From NCBI GenBank assembly GCA_036939755.1, contig JALLAZ010000500.1, positions 1-17,149 on the forward strand: DNA of 17,149 nt. Reading direction: 5' to 3'. Below the pieces are notes generated by a model. That model saw only the letters and a program-made list of their open reading frames with translations, did not search any database and had not been told where the DNA came from. Position 1 is the stretch's first letter, and every line of letters begins with the position of its first letter. The stretch comes from Stephanodiscus triporus. Its lineage: Eukaryota > Bacillariophyta > Thalassiosirophyceae > Thalassiosirales > Thalassiosiraceae. Positions 1 through 8,711 of the stretch are shown piece after piece. The position numbers and the translations under genes were made by a program.

Positions 1-1107
1 CATAAGGCCCCTCCCTCGTCGTGGGAAGAGGAGGAGGAGGAGGAGGAGGAGGAGGAGGAGAGAGATGGGGAGGGAGAGGATCATGACCGTGACGACCTCA
101 AGCAATTAGTCCACTGCAGGCTGAGGGGGCACATTGCCAACTCTGGATCCCTGAATGCATACGTCGAGATGAGGGGAAGGGATGACTTGCACGAGCTGTG
201 GACGAGGGAGTACGTTTGAGGACTCGCGCATCATCTCCTGGACAGGATCGGAGAGATGGACGGGGAGGAAAGACGACGCCAAAATCAATGATGCGACGGG
301 GGCAAGACGTCGTTGTCATTGGCGGTGGCAGTGGCCGAAGGGATACAAATGACAATACTCGACGTTGGCATGGGGGACGGGAGGCTCACGTATTTCCTTC
401 ACCTAGCCATGAGGGAGATCGTCGGTGGCGCTCGCGGACAAAGGGGGGGCAGGTGGAGGAATTCGTCAGAACTCCCCGTCGTCATGGCGACCGACGACGG
501 GAGCTGGAAGGCCCTGATATACAATAGGGAAATCATCCGCGAGGACAACAACGACATCGCCTGCCGACACATGCTTTGCAGCGTCAAGCGGCTGACGGTG
601 ATCGAATCCCTGGAAAAATACGGTCCAAGGATGACGACAAAAAATTTGTGCCTGATCGTGTTTTGCAGCTGGATACCGCTTGGCCGGGACTGGACGGCCA
701 ACTTTCGACGGCCGATCATCCCTTTTGTTGATGATGCAAGAGATGACGATGACAACAACGATGATCTGGATTGTGTTCATGGCAACAACATTCCCACAGC
801 GGCGGAGCGGCTGGTCGAAAAGTACATAGTCATGGGCAAGGCGGATGACGGAACGTGCAGGCACAATTGGCTCACGTGGGGCAATCCCGACTTTTGTGAT
901 GTCGTCACCAAACGCGACGACAACGATAGCGTCAACAAACGGTGCACCAATGACGACGTTCGTGTTGCCAAAACTCCACCCTACGTCCTCGACGGGTATG
1001 TGCACGAGGATTTGGAGGGATTGTCGATGATGCAATTTTTGAGATTCGATTGCAAATGGAGCAGGGAGAGCAAGACCGTCAGTTTTCGTCGTCGTGTGGG
1101 GAGTTAG
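1..1107 (+). pseudogene. SAM-methyltransferase-like gene, left end outside window, two in-frame stops
   Basis: Frame 1 reads as protein-like sequence from base 1 to the TAG at 1105-1107, except for TGA at 217-219 and TGA at 289-291. The first part has a poly-Glu run and then LVHCRLRGHIANSGSLNAYV and LHELWTREYV. The text after the first stop (GLAHHLLDRIGEM) still looks like a helix of the same domain. After the second stop comes MTILDVGMGDGRL, which resembles the glycine-rich motif I of class I SAM-dependent methyltransferases. Further on are CSWIPLGRDWTA, YIVMGKADDGTCRHNWLTWG and PPYVLDGYVHEDL. I recognise no specific substrate family. A 93-base phase-0 intron from 214 to 306 could remove both stops, but its donor (GTTTGA) is weaker than those in the neighbouring genes and it would delete good-looking coding sequence. 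I therefore favour a nonsense-mutated copy. The start lies upstream of the window. Confidence 0.5.
25..60 (+). repeat. GAG trinucleotide run encoding poly-Glu
   Basis: One GAA codon is followed by eleven GAG units in frame with the methyltransferase-like gene, giving twelve consecutive Glu. It is a coding microsatellite and a likely place for length polymorphism. Confidence 0.9.
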
Positions 1108-1653
1108 GACCATGTCGTGGGGGGCAAGTTGATACAAAATGTTGAATAGGAGTGCAAGATACTACATGATGTCGCTTGAGAAGGAATGGATCATCGGCCT
1201 CCTGGCGACACCAGAGATGAGAGGCATTCTCTTGGATATGACCGGCTTTATTGTGGCAGACTCATGCTTGTTCCTGCGCTGGTAGGGAGAGATATGATGA
1301 CTATGGCGGAAGGGTTGAGAAGGCAATGCAAATAATATCAAATGAATAAAATGATGAAGTAGTAGTGCAGACCTATTCATTTATGTGATGATTGATTATG
1401 TGTCTTAAAAATCGGCCAAAACTCGAGAGTAAATAGTAGAGTAGACTTATTCATTTTTGATGGGAATGCAGATCTAAATACGGACTATTTGATTCTTTGA
1501 GGTGTATGCGGGAGAGGGCAATTCAGACTTCATGAATGTGAATACATGAAAATTGATAAGTACAAACCCCTTACACTCATAAAACATGTTAGCCGCTGGT
1601 CTCTAAGCGATCAACATCGCGCAAATCGAAAGTGAGGTAGCTATAACACTTCC
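1108..1653. other. Intergenic stretch between convergent genes, 546 bases
   Basis: This region is more AT-rich than the flanking genes and separates two converging 3' ends. I see one short ORF at 1139-1285 (listed separately) and two loosely similar segments around 1361-1382 and 1435-1456, each containing a version of AGACYTATTCATTT. No RNA gene, transposon end or clear terminator was found. Confidence 0.6.
1139..1285 (+). CDS. Short ORF of 48 codons, uncertain
   Basis: ATG at 1139 opens a frame that ends with TAG at 1283-1285. The peptide is not low-complexity and includes SLEKEWIIGLLATPEM and ILLDMTGFIVADSC, which looks more protein-like than random intergenic translation. The same frame just upstream (MSWGAS, then TGA at 1130-1132, then YK) also reads plausibly, so it may be the remnant of a longer gene, possibly tied to the decayed gene at 1-1107. 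I recognise no family. It could equally be chance. Confidence 0.2.
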   Translation: MLNRSARYYMMSLEKEWIIGLLATPEMRGILLDMTGFIVADSCLFLRW

Positions 1654-3656
1654 TTACTCTAATGATCTATACATTGGGCTGCTCATGAAGAACCTGTTCA
1701 GCTTTTGTAATGTCGACCGTGTCGGTTCGGCTTTTTCCCTGTCCTGTCTTACTAGATGGAGCACAATCCTCAATTTGTTCTTATCTGCGAAAGGCTCGAT
1801 CGCCGATACGTTCAGCTGTCGATGCATCCACGTTAAGAACAAATCTTTACCGCCATCCCGCAAAAGCGCGTCGACCAAAGATTGGCCGAGGCCTGACTGG
1901 AGATAAAAATCGTCTTCTTCCACAAGTCCCGGCGAATCAGTCATGGATTTAAAGTTCAGGGTCTCGAAGTTTGGTCGGAGTCTCGGGGGATACGACGGCG
2001 GGCAGAAGAGTGCAACGAAGGCGATCGCGATCGCCACGGATCGATCGCGGCCCTGGGCGCAGTGGACCAACACGCGCGCGTCGCGTCGTTGCATGTGATG
2101 CGCGAGGAATACGAGCCCGACGGGCAACCATCGTTCAAGCTCGTGCCTGTCCCTCTTCCCCTCCTCGACCGGGAGTTGCATATAATACCGCCCCCGCGCC
2201 CCGGTACGACCCTCGACGGACCGTCGCATGTTCGGATATTCATTCTCGGTGACGTTAAGCACGGCGTCGAACGCCTCCCAGCATCGTGGGGGCCTGCCGG
2301 ATCTCCGACCGCCAACCCAGAGGTTCGTGCTCCCAATTCTGTCCGCGTTCGACGTCGTCGGCCGCCCATCGTTGTCGTCGTCGTCGACGTCGTCATCATC
2401 ATCTGCGAGCCCCCCAGGCGTTCCCGATGGGTGACCCTGCCGATGTCGCGCCCCGTCCGCCACCACGATATCGATTGCGGCGTCCGTCCCGTCGTCCGTT
2501 GTCGACGGGTCGAGCAGGACGTCCCGATTCGACCAGAACAATTCCGGCGTCAGGTTCCGGCCCCACGTCGCGTCGTCGTCCGCCGCCCCCGGGGAGTAAT
2601 AGTACCATCGTCCGGACGCGTCGTCGTCGTAATCATTGTCGTCGACGTCGCTTTCGTCGTACCCGCCGATCGCCATCCGACGTACGTGGTCGGTGCCGCC
2701 GTCGACGTCGTAGCGCGACGGGTTGCAGCAAGCGATTATCGAGAACTTCTCGCTAACTTCGCGTATGTCGGGGGGGGGGAGAGATGCGACGACGTCTTGT
2801 CCCGCATCGCCTTCCCGTCCGACACCCAGATCGCGCGCACCGGCCTCGTCATCGTCTCGACCAATCGTTTCGGATCCACAATCGCGCCGCTCGCATACAG
2901 CGCTTCGACCCTCGAATCGATCAATCTTGACATCTCGTCGTGTTCCTCCATCGAGACGACCGGATGGGGCGTGTGCAATCCGGTGTCCCAATCCGGGAGT
3001 ATGTCGCCCCCTCCCGACGATCCCCCCGAGTACGACGATGACATCGTCATCATCATCATCATCTCGGTCCGGTATCTCAGCACGAGTCGATTCATGACGC
3101 AGCACCACATGGGTATCGCGCGCGAGAAGCTGTCGGGCAGGACCTTCCTCGCGGACGAATCCACGAGGAAGCACCCACCCCCTCGGCCGCCCCCTCCCCT
3201 CCTCCCGACGTCTTCGAGCAATTCCAAAAGCGGCAGGTTGAGTCGCCTCGGCGGGACTGCGTACGTGCCGACGTGTCCGTCCGTGCTCTTGAAGTACACC
3301 CCCGGGAGGCGTCGTCGTCGTAGTCGTAGTCGTAGTCGTCCGGCCTCGTCGTCGTGATCGACTTCTTCTTCCGGCGGGAGGTACCAAGATCCGCACCGTC
3401 GATTGGGCAGCCACGGCCATCCCGTAATGGCGTCCTCGTCGTCCACGTCGTCCTCGTCTAGGAGGAGGAGGGCCGAGTACGCGCGACGCCTAACGTCCCT
3501 CGAGTCCCTGTCGATGGAGAGCAGTCGATGGCGGGATCGGCGCGCAGACCTCCACCTCTGCCGGCGGGCGACGTCGTTCGCGTCTCTTCTCGCCGCCAAT
3601 CCTACTCCCTCCTCCCGGGTGGTGGTGTCGTTGTACGCGACACCACTCGCCATCAT
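1654..3656 (-). CDS. RIT1: Rit1-like initiator-tRNA A64 2'-O-ribosylphosphate transferase, frameshifted
   Basis: In fungi and plants, Rit1 transfers ribosyl phosphate from PRPP to A64 of initiator tRNA-Met, which keeps that tRNA out of elongation. The N-terminal frame starts at the ATG at 3656 and contains HRLLSIDRD (residues 43-51), LPNRRCGSWYLPP (83-95), YFKSTDGHVGTY (121-132), RRLNLPLLELL (137-147), CFLVDSSARKVLPDSFSRAIP (split here only by description, about 162-182) and RPVRAIWVSDG (271-281). The rest lies in the other frame: IIACCNPSRYD, YYYSPGAADD, WGRNLTPELFW, then the Rit1 DUSP-like module with LNVTENEYPNM, YMQLPVEEGKRDRHELERWL and the loop HCAQGRDRS at 2038-2064. The C-terminus has STLQKLNRFFMS, typical of the family. 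One extra base in the C10 run would give a single 667-residue protein, longer than the roughly 500 residues usual in yeast because of Asp- and Arg-rich insertions. No introns are needed. It is divergent from the phosphoesterase gene at 4073. Confidence 0.85.
2770..2779 (-). other. Homopolymer frameshift site inside the Rit1 homologue
   Basis: The plus strand has ten consecutive G, read as C10 on the coding strand. Upstream, the coding frame gives SHLSPPP and then runs into a stop at 2736-2738. The frame that matches the rest of Rit1 gives SLPPPDIREVSEKFS across the same bases. Eleven or eight C would restore one reading frame. This can be a sequencing or assembly length error, a real allele, or less likely programmed slippage. 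Confidence 0.85.
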
Positions 3657-3748
3657 GGGCAGCGGCGGTTCGTCGGCGGTTCTTTTACATACACTCCTAG
3701 AGTAGGTACCATTTATCGTACCTTGTAGAATACGCAGTCACGTTGCCA

Positions 3749-3760
3749 CTCCCGCCAAAA
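3749..3760 (+). promoter_or_regulatory. E2F-like element 1 (CTCCCGCCAAAA)
   Basis: The CCCGCCAAAA core at 3751-3760 fits one half of the E2F/DP consensus (TTTSSCGC and its complement). The element is 93 bases upstream of the RIT1-like start codon. Function is inferred from the motif alone. Confidence 0.35.
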
Positions 3761-3788
3761 CGGTACTAGTGTCCCGAAGAAAAATTAT

Positions 3789-3803
3789 GATCGGATTCCG
3801 ATC
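3789..3803. promoter_or_regulatory. Inverted repeat GATCGGA-T-TCCGATC
   Basis: Two perfect 7-base arms are separated by one T, four bases before the second E2F-like element. It may be a dimeric protein-binding site in the divergent promoter. No matching factor is recognised. Confidence 0.3.
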
Positions 3804-3807
3804 TCCA

Positions 3808-3822
3808 TTTTTCCCGCCAAAA
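3808..3822 (+). promoter_or_regulatory. E2F-like element 2 (TTTTTCCCGCCAAAA)
   Basis: This is the full, nearly palindromic E2F/DP consensus with T-rich and A-rich flanks. It shares the 10-base core CCCGCCAAAA with the element at 3751-3760, 60 bases apart and in the same orientation. The position midway between two divergent genes supports a regulatory role, though no binding has been shown. Confidence 0.45.
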
Positions 3823-4072
3823 GACAAATGTGTCACCTCGCTCTCCTCATCGAGTGCTCGAATCTTCTCTTACACGTTACAACGCCCAACCATGACAAGG
3901 AATTCTGTTGCTGGCGGATGCGATATCGTAGAATCCGGAGAGAATCAAATGAATCAGGGAGACTGAATCAGCGTGATAGCATTATTGCTCCCATCCCATC
4001 CATCACATAAAATATTCTACTCTAATTCTCTACTTACTATCTTGCTCTGCTACTTTCCAAGGGACGACGATT

Positions 4073-4135
4073 ATGACGACCATCGCAGTGATACCGTTGC
4101 TTCTTCTTTCCGCGGCGTGCAATGCGCCCACCGTC

Positions 4136-4172
<37 letters not shown>

Positions 4173-7100
4173 CAGGTCGCAATCAAGAGACGACGGCGAA
4201 ACGAAGAGTTTTTGGACTCGAGCGGTTCGAACGGAGCCACAAGCCCTCGTGGCAGCAGCGACAGCAGCCACACCAACCGCTTCAACAACAAACCGATCGC
4301 CGTGTCATACCATGGGTGTCCATCGCTATTTTGTTGAACATCCTCTTCTTTTTTCGATCTATCGCCGCCCCTTTCTTTGATCCGCTAGTGAGTCCTCGTA
4401 GGGCCTCTCGTACATTTTTTGTTTGTGATTATCTCAATTGTGCACCTAACTTTGACAATCCATTCTTGCGCAATCTCATAATGTTTACAGGGAGAGCCCC
4501 GTCAAGCCACCGCTTCCTCTGTATATTTCTCCCTGCTTGCATTCCTATACGTTTGGTTGGCATCAGTAACTACCTTAACTGCGCTCCCCCAAGTGAGTGC
4601 GATGTTGTTTTTGCTTGTCATTTTTTTTATGTCACCTCCATCATATCGAAACATATTTGTCGTGACCGACGACCCCACTTGATCAATGGCAGTTTTCGAA
4701 CAACTACAATATCATCACTGCAGCTGCGCTGTTCTTTTACATGGTATTTGCGAGCATGTGTGCTTTGTTGCTAGGGAGACTGCTCATCCGTGGCACATAC
4801 TACATATGGTTGTTTTGGAGGTTTGGGGGCGGTAATGGTAGCAATGCTCTTGAGTCCCGCCTGAGGGGAGTTTCGAATGCAGTATACAGCATTGTTTGGC
4901 CTGTGCAATCCATCCAAGAAAGTCGAGTAAAATCAGCATCTAATGGCATCAAGGTTAAAGGGCCATTTCCCGTTCTGATTGCATTCCAACGACCGTTTCG
5001 AAGGGTGTTCAAGAGTGCCGTCTTTCTATCAGCCGTTCTATGCTTCGTTTACTCCCACTGTTGGTCGAGGACGTTGTCGGCGTTCGATGTGTCTAGGGAA
5101 GAGGGCGGAATCGTCTGCCGAGGAGTATTCCTGCCAATGTTGATGTTTGGATCTTCCGTAGTCCACACAACAGGCTCGAGCAATTGCCATGCGAATCAGT
5201 CCTGTGCAGACGAACGATCTATATGGATTTTGTGGGCGGCTGCTATTCTTGGACATTTGTGGGCGTATACCACTCACGAATTCGCGGGGAAACATCACAA
5301 AAACTATCGCATCCGTTCATATTTCTCATCACAACAGACGCAACGCGATGCGTCCAAATATGAACTGGAGGTTACGAATAGCGTCAAGAGATTTCATATG
5401 GATTCGCCAATTTATGGCGTCGATAGTAATGATGATTTGGAAGTTGAAATTGAAGAACACGAAGAAGCCCATGGTACTGTCAAACATCAAAGTCGTGGGT
5501 CAATCTCTGGGTCCATTTCTGCTACAATTCAAAAGTTTACCATGGTAAAACCGGTACAACCCGAGGGCACTTTGGCTATGGTGAGCTGGTACTCCAACAT
5601 GGTCTTGTCGACAGGTTTCGACATGTTAGTGTCGTTCAAGATATTCCTCGGAAGATTCGATGCGAGGAAGATGCAGGTGGCATTACTCGACGGAAAGATG
5701 GGGCTCTCGGGCAAAACCCAGGGGAAAGAGGGTGTCTTTGATTTCAGTCATTGCAAACACGCCAGCACCAGCAATGGCTCAGGCGAGGATGGGTTTTGGT
5801 TTGACTGGGTTTCCGATTGCGGAGATGGGTTCAACTCATCGTACCAGGTGTCTCGGGTTCTTGCGCAGCCAACTCTAAATGTTGCAACAACCTCTTCATC
5901 GTCTTCTAAACATTGCGGAAGAAGGACTCTGCCTCGCGGAAAGTTGTTGATTAATGGTGGCGATCTCGCTTATCCGGATCCGACCCCTCACAGTTACGAA
6001 AACCGATTCTTTCGTACTTTTGAAGACGCCATGCCACCGCCACCATCATTCCGTAGAGAACACATCTCGATTTGTAAGCCTGCGTTGCCAGTAAAGGGGT
6101 GGGACGTCGGCGACGACAACAATATGATAGACAAGAAGAGTGAATCGGAGAATCTGCTGTCTAGCTATCAAGGTCCGTGTGCGTTCCTTATTCCAGGGAA
6201 CCACGATTGGTTCGATGGGCTGGCCACCTATACCAGGTATATTTTATCACGCGACTGGCTCGGGGGCTGGTTAATGCCCCAAAGAACGAGTTACTTTGCA
6301 CTGAAACTACCATGCGGCTGGTGGATACTTGGATTCGACCTTGCTCTCGACGATGACATTAATATTGAGCAGTTTCACTTCTTTGCCGATGTCGCTGCGT
6401 CTATGATTGATGACGATTGCGTAATTATTGCTTCACACGTACCTCACTGGGTGATTAATGACTATGAGAATCATGCACATGACGCCGCAAAAGAAACACA
6501 CTTGAGCGAGCTAGTGCGAACACATCTGAGAGGCAGAGTAAAGCTCCGCCTGGCGGGAGATTTGCACCATTACACACGACACGTGCCATCTAGCAACGGC
6601 GGATCAGTGTTAAGATGTCGCAAATCTAATGGCAACCCCATACTGGTAGTCTCTGGTGGCGGAGGCGCGGTGAGTGCTCGTGTGCTCTGAATTCATAGTT
6701 TTCTCGGTGCATGACACCAACCAAGCTCTTTTTCAGTTTCTGCATCCGACGCATACTTTCCAAGACCAGATTCAGATTAAAGTAGGAAAAGAGAAACACG
6801 ATTATACACGTGTTTGCTCTTATCCGAGCACCAAAGTGTCACGCCATCTCTCTTGGCTCAACTTATGGCAGGTCAGTTTCCTTTGTATGAAACATTAATC
6901 GAGTTCATATTAAAAGCTCGCACTTCTCATTCAAAATATTTTGCAGTTTCGATGGAGGAATTGGCGTCTTGATATTCTGTGGGCAGTCGTTCATTTTGGA
7001 ATCTGTTCTTCGTTCTCACCATTGTGCGGAGTTTATGGTGAGATTCTGATTCAAATGTCCGCCATAGCCGCATCAGACCTTTTTGTCGCTAACGTCGCTC

Positions 7101-8499
7101 CTTGTTTTGTCTATGAATACTAAACGCCTATTTTAGATGATTATTTGGCATTCAACCCCACACATCACCTTGGATACTTGCTCATGTGGCTATTTCGTCG
7201 AGTCCTGGTACTGTTTGCTCGGATCTTCGTCTCTGGACGAGTGTCCCTCCTCTTCACTCTTATCATCATAGGAATTACGTATTCTTTCACAGACTCTTCC
7301 AACCTTAAATGGAGGACACATCTAGGATGGAGTTTGGTTCATGCTGCGGCACATATATCTTCAGCACTTGTCTGCATTTTGTTTGTCGAGTGCTTGGCAG
7401 AGTTCGTAGTGCAGGAAGGCTTGGTTGTGACTCAGAATGCAGGCGGATCATCCAATGCACAAAGCTGTGGAACAGGCTTGGCAACATCAATATACGATGA
7501 ATTCACTATTCATTTTAGCCATGCGTAAGTGTCCCTCCCCGTTCCCATCTCCCCCGTCCGCGCGAATGTTCCTGATGCGATGAGAGTTTATTGACTTTTG
7601 CGGAATGTGACGCTTGGCCCTTTTTTGTTTTTCGTCCCGTCCTCTAATCACTTTCCATCGTCAATTTTCCGTCGTCCCTTATTCTTGCCAGACTTGAGGA
7701 CTTTGAACTCCTGAATATTACGAATTCAACTAGATTTAGTTATTCTCTTCCACCGTATCGATTTGACGAAAAATTTTATGAATGGGTATCGAGTACATTT
7801 AGCTTGCTCTACCATGAGGCTCCTTTCTTGAAGACTACCCTAGCCGTGTTTGACCTTCCCGGTATTATCGGTTCAACGCACGTTGCGATGTGCGACGTCC
7901 TCTGCTCTTCTACCAGGGATGGGACATACGGATCTGATTGCGCTTACTCCCATGACTATTTAAGATATCAGCAGCTTGATCGTGTTACCATCATCAAATA
8001 TCTCACGTCAATAGGGTTGTACTTCGTGATTTTCTCCGTGCCTATTGCTGGAAATGTTTTTGGGACATGGCTTGCAATTTCTTTGAATTATCTCAACTGC
8101 CAATACGACGCCGGCTTCTCAAGCCTGCGGATGGAGCACTATAAAAATTTCTTGAGGTAAGAGGCCGCCTTTTCCAAATCAATGTTCCGCAGTGAGTTCT
8201 TGTGATTGTCTGCACTTTGTTTTTTTTCTCTTCGCCTCAAAAGGATGCACATCGACGATAAGGGGGATCTTGAGATATTTGCAATTGGATTAAACCGTGT
8301 TCCAAAGAAGTGGAGGAAGGACCCCTCCTGGGGCGGAGAGGAGCATCGTGTTGGAACAGTGCTTAGAACTCCCTCATGGATGTGGAAAACACCAAGCAAG
8401 TGGATACCATGGCGTTATAGTGAGAAGTTCTCACCACAGATCATTGACAATTTCAAGATTACACGAACCATTGAGAAGAAAACGAATAATGATATCTAA
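4073..8499 (+). CDS. Multi-pass membrane protein with calcineurin-like metallophosphoesterase domain, 8 exons
   Basis: By-eye splicing gives exons 4073-4387, 4491-4592, 4693-6669, 6737-6871, 6947-7037, 7137-7524, 7692-8156 and 8244-8499. All introns are GT-AG and the sum is 1243 codons including TAA. The start ATG begins a hydrophobic leader (MTTIAVIPLLLLSAAC) followed by Thr11. Several membrane segments follow within residues about 80-320, for example WVSIAILLNILFFF and YFSLLAFLYVWLASV. The phosphoesterase core has SDCGDG (D514), GGDLAYPDP (D563), IPGNHDWFDGL (N642, H643, D644), ASHVPHW (H721) and AGDLHHYTRH (D762, H764), which are the metal-binding motifs of this superfamily. A split GGGGA-FLHPTHTF joins exons 3 and 4. 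More membrane helices follow, such as SLLFTLIIIGITYSF and YFVIFSVPIAGNVFG, then a basic tail. The substrate cannot be read from sequence. Its 3' end faces the ferredoxin gene. Confidence 0.88.
4138..4171 (+). repeat. GAC/ACG trinucleotide run encoding Thr11
   Basis: Eleven ACG codons in frame, directly after the N-terminal hydrophobic leader of the phosphoesterase. It is a coding microsatellite, and all units are identical with no interruption. Confidence 0.9.
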
Positions 8500-8711
8500 T
8501 TGAATAACACCTACTTTTATAGTTAGGGTATGCTGCTTCGGTTCGGTGAATACGAGGCTGAATTCGACAAAATGACGTCAATGTTATAATGTAACGCATT
8601 ATTATCATCGTTCAACATCCTGTACTCTATTTTACACTCTCTCATCCCGCCCACGTTCTGGTATACCATTGCACGTTACAACTGTCACGTTGTGGGTCTG
8701 GTAAATCTCTC
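8500..8711. other. Short 3'-to-3' intergenic region
   Basis: Only 212 bases lie between the TAA of the phosphoesterase and the TAG of the ferredoxin gene on the opposite strand, so the two 3' UTRs are likely to overlap. It contains a palindromic TGACGTCA at 8573-8580. No terminator or RNA gene was recognised. Confidence 0.6.

Larger units (their letters stand above)
3657..4072. promoter_or_regulatory. Divergent promoter region between RIT1-like and phosphoesterase genes
   Basis: This 416-base gap separates two genes transcribed away from each other, so both promoters must lie here or reach into the genes. It is lower in GC than the RIT1-like gene. It holds two CCCGCCAAAA elements and a 7-bp-arm inverted repeat, listed separately. 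No clear TATA box was assigned. Confidence 0.6.

Noticed and set aside
466..1137. 223-codon minus-strand frame over the methyltransferase-like gene
   Set aside because: The plus-strand frame has a SAM-motif-like segment and normal protein composition. The minus frame shows no recognisable feature.
1361..1456. Imperfect duplication around AGACYTATTCATTT
   Set aside because: The similarity is limited to about 20 bases with several mismatches, and there are no terminal repeats or target-site duplication to suggest a mobile element.
2062..3357. 431-codon open frame antisense to the RIT1-like gene
   Set aside because: It covers conserved Rit1 motifs on the other strand, and its translation is an Arg/Val/Pro-rich shadow.
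2739..3420. N-terminal part of the longer 588-codon minus-strand frame
   Set aside because: Above the C10 run this frame is an Arg/Thr-rich shadow, while the other frame carries the Rit1 motifs. Only the part below about 2779 is real.
3705..3722. GGTAC...GTACC inverted repeat near the RIT1-like start
   Set aside because: The arms are only five bases with an eight-base spacer, which is common by chance.
6674..7123. Short plus-strand ORFs ending at 6898 and 7123
   Set aside because: They are exons 4 and 5 of the phosphoesterase read into their introns, and GT-AG splicing explains them better.
8573..8580. TGACGTCA, a perfect CRE/bZIP palindrome
   Set aside because: It sits between two converging 3' ends, not in a promoter, and an 8-mer can occur by chance.
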